Below, in pieces: positions 55,279 to 64,000 of a stretch of DNA of 64,000 bases. Both the position numbers and the translations under genes were made by a program. The notes beneath the pieces were generated by a model. The model searched no databases. It had not been told where the DNA came from and saw only the letters and a program-made list of their open reading frames with translations. The number at the start of each line of letters is the position of its first letter. Position 1 is the first letter of the stretch. Origin of the DNA: Anolis sagrei (Eukaryota > Chordata > Lepidosauria > Squamata > Anolidae). Location: NCBI RefSeq assembly GCF_037176765.1, contig NC_090025.1, positions 13,317,045 to 13,381,044 on the forward strand. The letters are read 5' to 3'.

Positions 55279-58200
55279 GTAGGCTAATGGAAAGGGGAAA
55301 GGCCTATCCGTACTATAGCTCAGGCATCCTCAAACTGTTTGGGCCCTCCAGCTGTTTGGGCCTCTCACTCCCAGAAGCCTTGATTAGCTTGTTCATTTGT
55401 CAGGAATTCTGGGAGTTGAAGGCCCAAACAGCTGGAGGGCTGCAGCTTGAAGAGGCCTGCTGTAGATTGAATGTTGTTTCACATGGGATGTTTATTAAAT
55501 TTGTTTATTTAAAACAAATTAAATCTATCTATCTATCTATCTATCTATGGTCTGTGCGTAATGAGTACCTTAAAAACAAGAGAACCAATGAACGAAATCA
55601 CACCAAATTCGGCAACAAAACGTCTCACTACACAAGAATCATAGAATCAAAGAGTTGGAAGAGACCTCATGGGCCATCCAGTCCAACCCCATTCTGCCAA
55701 GAAGCAGGAATATTGCATTCAAATCACCCCTGACAGATGGCCATCCAGCCTCTGTTTAAAAGCTTCCAAATAAGGAGCCTCCACCACACTCTGGGGCAGA
55801 GAGTTCCACTGCTGAACGGCTCTCACAGTCAGGAAGTTCTTCCTTATGTTCAGATGGAATCTCCTCTCTTGTAGTTTGAAGCCATTGTTCTGCGTCCTAG
55901 TCTCCAAGGAAGCAGAAAACAAGCTTGCTCCCTCCTCCCTGTGGGTTCCTCACATATTTATACATGGCTATCATATCTCCTCTCAGCCTTCTCTTCTTCA
56001 GGCTAAACATGCCCAGCTCCTTAAGCCACTCCTCATAGGGCTTGTTCTCCAGACCCCTGATCATTTTAGTTGCCCTCCTCTGGACACATCCCAGCTTGTC
56101 AATATCTCTCTTGAGTTGTGGTGCCCAGAATTGGACACAATATTCCAGGTGTGTTCTAACCAAAGCGGAATAGAGGAGTAGCATTACTTCCCTAGATCTA
56201 GACACTAGGCTCCTATTGATGCAGGCCAACATCCCATTGGCTTTTTTTGCCCCCACATCACAATGTTGGCTCATGTTTAACTTGTTGTCCACAAGGACTC
56301 TAAGATCTTTTTCACACGTCCTGCTCTCGAGCCAGGCATTGTCCCCCATTTTGTATATTTGCATTTTGTTTTTCCTGCCAAAATGGAGTATCTTGCATTT
56401 GTCACTGTTGAACCCAGTTGGCCCATCTCTCTAATCTGTCAAGATGGTTTTGAATCCTTCTCCTGTCCTCTGTAGTATTGGCTATCCCTCCCAATTTGGT
56501 GTCGTCAAATAGGAGTGACTATCACTCAAAAAATTAAGATTTTGTCATTTGGGAGTTGTAGTTGCTGGGATTTATAGTTCACCTATAATCAAAGAGCATT
56601 CTGAACTCAACCAACAATGGAATTGAGCCAAACTTGGCACACAGGACTCTCCTGACCAACAGAACACACTAGAAAGGTTTGGTGGGCATTGACCTTGAGT
56701 TTTGGAGTTGTAGTTCACCTACGTCTAGAGAGAACTGTGGACTCAAACAATGATGGATCTGGACCAAACTTGGCATGAATACTCCATATTGCCAAATATA
56801 AACACAAATGGAGTTTGGGGAAAATAGACCTTGATTTTTGGGAGTTGTAGTTGTTGGGATTTACAGTTCACCTACAATCGAAGAGCATTCTGAACCCCAC
56901 CAACGACAGAATTGGTGCAGACTTCCCACACAGAACCCCCATGACCAACAGAAAATACTCAAGGCCATCCAGTCCAACTCCCTTCACCAGGGCAAGAAAA
57001 TGTAACCAAAGCCCTCCTGACAAAGAGCCATCCAGCCATAAATATAGATAGATATGGTGTATATGATTCACACACACATAGATATAGTATCATAGATTTG
57101 AAAGGGACACCTGAAGAAGGACAATTATATGTTGCATGTTTCAGAGGAGGCAAACCAGACCATCTCCATATCAACACTGACAAAGAAACGATGATTTGAT
57201 GTTTTTATCATCCCTGTGGGAGGCTTCTCTCATGTTCTTGCATGGGGAGCTGGAGTTGATAGAGGGAGCTCATCTGCCTCTTCCAGGATTCGAACCTGCG
57301 ACCTGTCGGTCTTCAGTCCTGCCGGCACAGGGGTTTAACCCACTGCGCCACCGGGGGCTCCAGCATTTGGGTAGGAGATAGCCTATTTGGATAGAAGATA
57401 ATCCAGTTCAGGGCAGATAATCTGGATTTTATAGGGCAGTGTAGAAGAGGTCCTAAGCAGCGTCAGCCCTGGATAACATTTGGATAGGAGACAGCCTATT
57501 TGGATAGAAGATAATCCAGTTCAGAGCAGATAATCTGGATTTTATATGGCAGTGTATATGCAGTGGATTTTATATGGCCCTGGTGGCACAGTGGGTTAAA
57601 CTGCTGAGCTGCTGAACTTGCTGGCCAAAAGGTGGGCAGTTTGAATCTGAGGAGTGGGATGAGCTCCCGCTGTTAGCCCCAGCTTCTGCCAATCTGGCAA
57701 TTTGAAAACGTGCAAGCATGAGTAGATCAATAGGTACTACTTGTGCGGGAATAATTTTATTTCTTACTCTACTCTCCTCTTGGCTCGAGGCAAGTTACAG
57801 CACAATCAAAAACACACAAATACTATAAAAAATCTACATACACGCATATTAAAATGCAGTTCTATAAAATATACATACTAAAGCTTGAATATTGCACTCC
57901 GACTCGGGAGGCCAAGGTTTGAATCCCTTCTTGACCATGAAAACTGACTTGCAACAATTAATGTTAAAGGAAGATTCTTTTCTTACATTCCATCTGTTTC
58001 TATTGATGTAACTGAAAAGGAATAAAATAATACATGTTTTCAAAACGCTTGAAAAAATGGAATGGAATGGAAGGAATGCTTTTACACTCTCTCAGTGTTT
58101 GCCTTTTGCTTCTTTCAGTTTCTTCAGCAATATCGCCATTACCAGTCCAATGTGGAGATCTTCAAACTACAGCCAGCTAAGCCCAATAAGGACCTGGCCG

Positions 58201-61200
58201 AACTGGTGATGTTCTTGTCACAGGTAAAGCAGTGTGGTTTGTGTATATGTACATGTATGGAGTTTTGTTCAGATTAGCTTGGGTCTGATACAGAAAAGAA
58301 AAATATAATGATCAGAAACCTGTATATATATGTGGGTATGTGTATGGTATGGGCCTTCAACTTACATTGTCAGTCTTTGGAGCCCTCATGAATTTCACAG
58401 GATTTTCTTAGTAAAGGGATACTCAAAGGGTCTTTCATCTGAAATTTATTTTACAGCACTTGGTAGTCTCCCAACCAAACTCCTTAGCTTGCATGATCAT
58501 ACAGTACCTGGTCCCTTTGGGTATTTAGGCCTGTAAATATATAGAACATTCACAAACAATGTAAACAGTTCAACAGCTTTTATTAAAATTAAAATTATGA
58601 GCTAAAACATCAACATAAAAGCTACTGAAAGACGACAATAAGGAAAAACTTCTCACTTTTCTCACCACGGCGGCAAGAATGGTCTATGCCAAGATGTGGA
58701 AGCAGGAATATACACCGACTAAAATAGACTGGATTGTTAAAATAAAAGATATCAAGGACATGGATGAACTTACATATTGGCTCAGACAATGGAAGGGTCG
58801 GGTAACTAACTTTACTGACTGGTCGGTATTACAAGAGTATTTAGAAAATAAAGAAAATTGGTCCAAAAACTGAGAAGGAGATTAGAAGACATAAAATGTA
58901 CAAAGCATATGTTTATATATTAATATGATGATTTACGATATACTAGATACTAGATATACGATACACGATATAGATATACGATATACTAGATTGTGAAAGA
59001 CAATATAGCCTATTGGACAGTACAAAGTAAGATGAATGGAGGTCACTTTTTTTTTTTCTTTTCTCTTTTCCCTATGTTTCGGTTTGGATATCGAGTATTT
59101 ACTTGATGTCTAAATGTATTTTCTTTTGTTTTTACTGTATATGGTTGAAAATTTGAATAAAAAATTATTAAAAAAAAAACATCAACATAAAATTATTGCA
59201 TTTCTGGAGAAAGGGTATGGTCTTTTTAAAGGTTGAGGAAATAAGAAATCTAGAGTGGAAGGAGTTGGAAGAATGAATATCATAGATAGGGATGAAAGTG
59301 CAAATTTTAGCAAAGAGGAATTGAATCACAATCCTGACAATCTGCCAGCCAACACTGTCATCCAGCCATGTTGGGTGATGGCTTCTGAGAGTTGTAATCT
59401 AAATGGGTAACATTTGCAGGTTTATTTGAAACACTAATCAAGGATCTTGGACTGAATTACATAGCAAGACCATGTAAATGATTGACAACTGATAGAAGAG
59501 ATGTTTCAGCTGAATTTGATGTTATGAGATGTGAAAGAAAGATCCTGCTTGTCAGTGTCCTTAGTTTTTCGGAAGACCAACAGTCTCAAGATTAAAATAG
59601 TTAATCTAATCACCTCTCAACAAAAGTTTGCTCTAGGCACTGTCAGGCCATTATATGCTAATCAAGGTGGTCAGTTGAAACATTCATAGCTCCAGCAGAC
59701 AAGAGTCCTTTGTCCCACCCTGGTCATTCCACAGATATATAAACCCTTTTTCCTAGTTCCAACAGACCTCACTACCTCTGAGGATGCTTGCCATTGATGC
59801 AGGCGAAACGTCAGGAGAGAATGCCTCTAGACCATGGCCATATAGCCCGAAAAAACCTACAACAACCCAGTGATTCTGGCCATGAATCCTTCGACAATAC
59901 ATTAAAATAGTTACTTCCTATCCTTGTACCTCTTACTCATGTTCTATGCAGTTAAAAATAAAGCTATGCAATATCTGCAATAAATGGAGATGCTTTCTAT
60001 CATCAATTCTTTTAACTCGAAACAGGTTGGCCATTGCTACCCTCAACATCTTGCAGACTTTCCACAACAACTGAAGGAGCTTCTCTCCTATAATCATACA
60101 GTCCTGGATGCTGATCTTCGGATGGTGAGTCTCATGTTCATATGCTAACATTTGCAGAGCTTGGAAAACCTTTTTGACTACAATATCCGCAAGCCATCAG
60201 GGCCAAAACAAGGGAAGAGCAGGGAGAGAATGTTTCTAAATGGGGAGTAACTTTGACAAAGCACTTGGGAAAACACAGGGAGATTTTTAAAAACTCTTTC
60301 AACCCTGTAAATATGACTGAATTTCATTTACGGCATAACATAGTCTTGTTGCATTTTTCACGATCTTTGATCACTTTTTTCTTCATTTTGCAGACCTTTT
60401 GCAAAGCTTTGATCTTGTTGCGGAATAAGAACTTAATTAACCCTACAAGCTTGTTGGAGCTTTTCTTTGAACTCCTTCGCTGTCATGACAAACTCTTACG
60501 AAAAGTAAGTGGCAAATTTATTTCATTCCCTCCTCCTAGAACTATCCTTGTCTTTGCTTTCTTTCCTTTGCTGTAATGGAGAAGTTTTTAACAAGACAGT
60601 GAAAAGAAGTGATGTGTGTGTGTCTTCTACAAACGCAATGGAGTTCCTTCTTGAAAGATTTCCATCAGCTCAGTATCCAATTCCTAGAGGATGAGGGTAG
60701 TGGGTACAACCTTCTTGGCAGCCTATTATGCTCTTTGATTGTAGAGCTGCTTGAGAGGTTGGTGGATGTCCTCCTACATCCAAAAGAGAGAGGTGCAGGG
60801 ACAGGGAAGCCAATTGACCACTTGTTGGTGAAAGAGGCATATCTTGAAAGGAAGCAGAGAAGATACTGTATATGCTTGTTTAAATCGAGAGTCATCCTGC
60901 AGTGGGGAGAAAGTGCCAGCGCTGCCTTGAGGCAACATGCTCCTGGTCCTCAGCACTTTTTTCCCAACCAGTCATTCAAAAAGAACCAGAAGCGGTGCCA
61001 CTGTGAAGATAGTAGAGAGAATTGGTGCTTCATTTATTTTCTTCCAGAATGGACTACGATCAGGTATTACTATTGTTATTATTACTATTGTTATTGTTAT
61101 TATTATTATTATTAATTTTATTTCTTTCCCACCAACCCTCACAGCTTGAGGCAGGGCACAGCATAGTTAAGAACACATCATCATAAAGCATTCAGTAAAA

Positions 61201-62551
61201 ATATATATATTATTAAAAAAAATTGGAATTCATATATTAAAATACACAGAACCAATGTTAAAATAGAATAGATGGAGGACGTGATGTGATTCATAGTTAA
61301 ATATTGACTGGGTAGACCTTCCAAAATAGATTGGTTTTCTATTTTCTGCCAAGTTTCCACTCCCTTTTTTATGATCATTTTTTATTAAGACAAATTAAAA
61401 CAAAACCTACATATAAACATACAAAAAATAAAACAATATCCATAACAACAAAAGATTAAAAATACTTTCTCTAGAATAATACTGCTACATCCTAAACATA
61501 AAAATAATAAACAACAAACTAATCTACATAATCTTAGGACTTTACATTATTTGTCTGACGGTTATATTCTCTCAGTTTTGTACACCCATTTAGTGAAAAA
61601 TAACCATTGGTACATCCTTTCCCCACATAATAATGCACTTCTAGTCCAAAAAAACAGTGATGGAGATTTGGCCCTATCTTTGCTGGAGGAACACATTTGC
61701 CCCCTGTCTATTTAAAAGTTAGTTAGAGATTTCTCTTTAATCAATATAGTAAGTTTATCCATTTCCACAAATTCACTTATTTTCCATAAGGCAATCGTCT
61801 TGGGAATGAATCATTGAGTTGTTCCATCTTTTAGCATGGGTAATTCTTGCTGCTGTTATCATTTATAGCAATAAGCTTCCACATTTTAAATATTGGCTTT
61901 TAGGATTTTTTTTCCCCTTAATATTTTCAAATTGTGTTTGGTTGAATCCTGGGATGCAAATCTTACAGATTACAAAAAGCCTACTGCAGTTCATTTACTT
62001 TGGGGACTTAAGGATTTCCAACATTTTCTCTCCCAGTGTTAATATGCAGTAATGTTTGTTTTTTTTCTTTTTTGGTAGACATTGTACACCCACATTGTGA
62101 CCGATATCAAAAACATCAATGCGAAGCACAAAAATAATAAACTGAACACAGTAAGTTGTCTTCCTTTTGTGTGCATGGAGGATCAGGTTTGACTTTTTGT
62201 CAGTACTGATGATGATTATTCACTTGGTAATCTTTTCTTGTTGTTTTTCAGACACTTCAGAACTTTATGTATACAATGCTACAAGACAGTAACCCAACTG
62301 CAGCCAAAATATCATTAGATGTGATGATAGAGCTGTACAGAAGGAATATCTGGTAGGTCACAGACAGATTTCCAAGTATCCAAATGTGCAAAAACAAGCA
62401 ATTGCCAAAGAAAATGAAGTATGAAGTATCCTTCAAGCTTGCTTCTGTTTCAAGGTTTTAATGGGTTTTATTTTGGTTTGTTTTTCAAAACAGGAATGAT
62501 GCTAAAACGGTGAATGTCATCACTACAGCTTGCTTTTCCAAAGTCACAAAG
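55189..62551 (+). CDS. SDAD1: SDAD1 (SDA1 homologue), coding exons 1-7, continues past window
   Basis: Seven exons (55189-55278, 58119-58223, 60026-60124, 60394-60504, 62079-62150, 62252-62352, 62494-62551) give 212 residues that follow human SDAD1 closely from [20 protein letters not shown] to [13 protein letters not shown]. The human protein is about 690 residues, so roughly the first third is here. SDAD1 is the homologue of yeast Sda1, a nucleolar/nuclear factor needed for maturation and export of the 60S ribosomal subunit. The sequence seen is helical, HEAT-like and without membrane segments. Every splice site is GT-AG and every phase fits. The gene is broadly expressed in other vertebrates, and its promoter here is of the housekeeping kind. 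Confidence 0.95.
55321..55459. mobile_element. Palindromic hAT MITE in SDAD1 intron 1
   Basis: CAGGCATCCTCAAACTGTTT with complement at the end; flanks CTATAGCT / CTGTAGAT agree at six of eight. Confidence 0.72.
55637..56507 (-). mobile_element. CR1 LINE 3' end
   Basis: The minus strand codes [40 protein letters not shown] and [13 protein letters not shown], with a frame change near 55930. The longest CR1 here, in SDAD1 intron 1. Confidence 0.92.
56508..56965 (+). mobile_element. hAT/Helitron shared modules
   Basis: Starts GAGTGACTATCACTCAAAAA (Helitron 5' side), two module rounds, then TTCCCACACAGAACCCCCAT; stops without a terminus. Confidence 0.65.
57201..57361 (-). mobile_element. Sauria-type SINE, 5' half
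   Basis: Complement from GATGTTTTTATCATCC to the tRNA head GGAGCCCCCGGTGGCGCAGT. Confidence 0.88.
57365..57572. mobile_element. Palindromic MITE copies, duplicated
   Basis: GATAATCCAGTTCAG and AGATAATCTGGATTTTATA occur twice about 110 bases apart (57400, 57511), a local duplication including the TTTGGATAGGAGA flank. Confidence 0.6.
57575..57752 (+). mobile_element. tRNA-derived SINE, 5' half
   Basis: CCCTGGTGGCACAGTGGGTT, GGGCAGTTTGAATC (decayed box B), AGCCCCAGCTTCTGCC, ends at GATCAATAGGTACTAC. Confidence 0.8.
57760..58118. other. SDAD1 intron 1 end
   Basis: A LINE-tail-like stretch (57760-57840) and otherwise unique intron up to the exon 2 acceptor. Confidence 0.4.
58119..58223 (+). CDS. 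SDAD1: SDAD1 exon 2
   Basis: TCTTTCAG|TTTCTTC to TCACAG|GTAAAG, 35 codons: [20 protein letters not shown] then [15 protein letters not shown]. It matches the human protein with few changes. Confidence 0.95.
58224..58603. other. SDAD1 intron 2, nothing recognised
   Basis: Unique-looking sequence. Confidence 0.45.
58621..59175 (+). mobile_element. L1 LINE 3' end with target duplication
   Basis: Codes [20 protein letters not shown] and [17 protein letters not shown] then stop, a 3' UTR and an A tail. AAAACATCAACATAAAA stands on both sides (58604-58620, 59176-59192), so the insertion is recent. In SDAD1 intron 2. Confidence 0.88.
59193..59594. other. SDAD1 intron 2, nothing recognised
   Basis: Unique-looking sequence. 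Confidence 0.45.
59600..59905 (+). mobile_element. Penelope 3' end and terminal repeat
   Basis: From ATCACCTCTCAACAAAAGTT to GAATCCTTCGACAATACATT; ends about 120 bases before SDAD1 exon 3. Confidence 0.85.
59778..59812 (+). ncRNA. Hammerhead-like motif, sense in SDAD1 intron
   Basis: CTGAGGA, stem II GCTTGC/GCAGGC, GAAA, C, GTC kept; loop CATTGAT. It lies in the sense of SDAD1 transcription, so it would be present in the pre-mRNA. Confidence 0.5.
60026..60124 (+). CDS. SDAD1: SDAD1 exon 3
   Basis: GAAACAG|GTTGGC to CGGATG|GTGAGT, 33 codons: [20 protein letters not shown] then [13 protein letters not shown]. Confidence 0.95.
60394..60504 (+). CDS. SDAD1: SDAD1 exon 4
   Basis: TTTTGCAG|ACCTTT to CGAAAA|GTAAGT, 37 codons: [20 protein letters not shown] then [17 protein letters not shown], nearly the same as human. 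Confidence 0.95.
60505..61080. other. SDAD1 intron 4, nothing recognised
   Basis: The 168-codon plus frame at 60609-61115 ([20 protein letters not shown]) has no family features and ends in ATT-repeat codons; treated as chance. Confidence 0.4.
61085..61360 (-). mobile_element. LINE tail, unclear family
   Basis: (ATT)n then TTTCTTTCCCACCAACCCTC and GAGGCAGGGCACAGCATAGT, a LINE 3' UTR-like order on the minus strand. Confidence 0.45.
61370..62040 (-). mobile_element. L1-like 3' end, decayed
   Basis: T-rich start with CATTTTTTATTAAGACAAAT (complement of an A-rich L1 end) and A/C-rich text like that of the L1 at 36870. No clear coding left. Confidence 0.45.
62079..62150 (+). CDS. SDAD1: SDAD1 exon 5
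   Basis: TTTGGTAG|ACATTG to AACACA|GTAAGT, 24 codons: [20 protein letters not shown] then KLNT. Confidence 0.94.
62252..62352 (+). CDS. SDAD1: SDAD1 exon 6
   Basis: GTTTTTCAG|ACACTT to ATCTG|GTAGGT, 33 codons plus two bases: [20 protein letters not shown] then [13 protein letters not shown]. The split codon becomes Trp with the next exon. Confidence 0.94.
62494..62551 (+). CDS. SDAD1: SDAD1 exon 7
   Basis: AAAACAG|GAATGAT to ACAAAG|GTGAGG: completes Trp, then [19 protein letters not shown]. The next human exon (ILVAALTFFLG) is not in the window. Confidence 0.94.
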
Positions 62552-62689
62552 GTGAGGAACTAAAATAGTACACAAATTTGCATTTTTGACAAAGTGGAGG
62601 TGGCTGATCATGTTAGTCTATTGTGGAACAACAAGGTTGTGTGGCATCTTCTGTTAACACATAACATTTGTTTCTGGCTACAGTTTAGA

Positions 62690-62880
62690 CTTCAAAATCA
62701 CCAGGTTTTTAATCATTTTGTATTATTGTCTATGTGTGAGTTATATTAATTGTATTGTTTATTTTGCTTATTGCTTGTTGTTTTTATTGATGTGTTGTTG
62801 GGCTTGGCCTCATGTAAGCCGCTCCGAGTCCTTTGGGGAGATGGTGGCGGGGTATAAATAAAGTATTATTATTATTATTA
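62690..62880 (+). mobile_element. L2-like LINE tail
   Basis: CTTGGCCTCATGTAAGCCGC, GGGGAGATGGTGGCGGGGTA and (TTA)n; same as 33110-33186. Confidence 0.65.
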
Positions 62881-62889
62881 TATTGGCTA

Positions 62890-63187
62890 TTTGTTATTGG
62901 TGGCACAGTGGGTTAAACTACTGAGTTGCTGAACTTGCTAACCAGAAGGTTGGCAGTTCGAATTCGGAGAGTGGCATGAACTCCTGCTATTAGTTCCAGT
63001 TTGAAAACATGCAAATATGACTAGATCAATAGGGAAAGTAATGACGCTCCATGCAGTCACGCTGGGCACATGACCTTGGAGATGTCTCTGGACAACACCG
63101 GCTCTTCGGCTTAGAAGTGGAGATGAGCACCAAACCCCAGAGTTGGACACGACTAGACTTAATGTTGGGGAAATCTTTACCTTTACT
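62890..63187 (+). mobile_element. tRNA-derived SINE
   Basis: TTGGTGGCACAGTGGGTTAA, GGCAGTTCGAATTC, AGATCAATAGGGAAAGTAAT, ends AATCTTTACCTTTAC. Confidence 0.85.
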
Positions 63188-63214
63188 TATTTGTTATTGT
63201 TGGAATTCTAAGAA

Positions 63215-63950
63215 TAAGGATTTATTTATTTATCGTGTCATCAGCAACCATTGTATTACAATTCTAACAGAGCAAAACAAACACAGAGATTAAAAAGAAA
63301 AAAAAGAAAGAAAAAAAAACCACACAGGTTTTGTAAATTTGGTATTTGGTTAAATGTCCTTTGACCAGTATCTGGCCACTTGGAGTGCCTCTGGGGTTGC
63401 CGCAAGAAGGTCCTCCATCGTGCATGTGGCAGGGCTCAGGGTGCATTGCAGCAGGTGGTCAGTGGTTTGTTCTTCTCCGCACTCGCATGCCGAGGATTCC
63501 ACCCTGTAGCCCCATTTCTTAAGATTGGCTCTGCATCTCGTGGTGCCAGAGCGCAATCTGTTCAGCGCCTTCCAAGTCGCCCAGTCTTCTGAGTGCCCAG
63601 GGGGGAGTCTCTCATCTGGTATCACCCATGAATTGAGGTGCTGGGTTTGGGCCTGCCACTTTTGGACTCTCGCTTGCTGGGGTGTTCCAGCGAGTGTCTC
63701 TGTAGATCTAAGAAAACTATGTCTTGATTTAAGTCTTTGACGTGCTGGCTGATACCCAAACAGGGGATGAGCTGGAGATGTCAATGCCTTTGTCCTTTCA
63801 CTATTGGCTGCTACTTCCCGGCGGATGTCAGGTGGTGCAATACCGGCTAAGCAGTGTAATTTCTCCAGTGGTGTGGGGCGCAGACACCCCGTGATAATGC
63901 GGCATGTCTCATTAAGAGCCACATCCACTGGGCATGCATACTCTGGTTGC
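63215..63950 (-). mobile_element. LINE C-terminal region with Cys-rich motif
   Basis: The minus strand is open for 192 codons: MDVALNETCRIITGCLRPTP, LHCLAGIAPPDIRREVAANS and SACECGEEQTTDHLLQC (CxCG...H...C). A retrotransposon polymerase C terminus; clade not fixed. Tail at the left: TTTATCGTGTCATCAGCAAC. Confidence 0.75.
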
Positions 63951-64000
63951 TTCTGGGTTGAGAGAATCGGCCGTCTACGAAGACGTTGCCCAGGGGACGC
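63951..64000 (-). mobile_element. Sauria-type SINE, cut by window end
   Basis: Reads GAGAGAATCGGCCGTCTACG and GACGTTGCCCAGGGGACGC, the complement of the SINE's 3' half. Confidence 0.8.

Noticed and set aside
60609-61115. 168-codon plus-strand frame in SDAD1 intron 4
   Set aside because: No recognisable motif, ends in an ATT repeat read as Tyr/Cys codons, and lies between good SDAD1 splice sites.

Overview
This is a stretch of vertebrate nuclear DNA, very probably from a squamate reptile and perhaps an iguanian lizard of the Anolis type. That reading rests on the repeat load: CR1, L2, BovB and L1 LINEs, Penelope-like elements, Helitrons, hAT and mariner/Tigger elements, and tRNA-derived SINEs of the Sauria type. 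The species assignment is inference.

Three host genes can be read exon by exon. (1) FAM47E lies on the minus strand, with its first coding exon at 22080-21706 and further exons at 8151-7991, 3964-3814, 1836-1657 and 507-355; the gene probably runs off the left edge. (2) A complete four-exon, 93-residue ELR-negative CXC chemokine of the CXCL9/10/11 (CXCR3-ligand) type lies on the plus strand at 36702-42755. It has an ISRE, a kappaB site and a TATA-like box just upstream. (3) SDAD1 (pre-60S ribosome biogenesis) lies on the plus strand, with coding exons 1-7 from 55189 to 62551, and continues past the right edge. Exon phases agree throughout. As I remember human 4q21, gene order and relative strands match (SDAD1, CXCL9/10/11, then FAM47E in opposite orientation). 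However, NUP54 and SCARB2, which lie between CXCL11 and FAM47E in human, are not seen here.

Layout: 0-22 kb is FAM47E, with introns full of L2, CR1, two large Helitrons, Penelope palindromes and small hAT MITEs. 22-36.5 kb is intergenic and holds three related solo LTRs, hAT elements, a Helitron, Penelope fragments and SINEs. 36.5-44 kb is the chemokine; intron 1 holds a decayed L1, itself split by a CR1, and intron 3 holds a Tigger-like element expanded into a ~235-bp tandem array. 44-55 kb is intergenic and contains a U6 snRNA fragment inside a SINE, a Helitron with a long purine tract, a 161-bp tandem repeat, an AT-only tract, a Penelope element with a long RT plus GIY-YIG reading frame, and a BovB LINE. 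55-64 kb is SDAD1 with repeat-filled introns.

The most interesting signals are hammerhead-ribozyme-like motifs in many Penelope terminal repeats, often arranged as perfect palindromes; hAT and Helitron elements that share the same internal modules; the U6 fragment with an 18-bp target-site duplication; a piece of chemokine 3' UTR-like sequence inside a Tigger element; and the compact interferon/NF-kappaB-type chemokine promoter.
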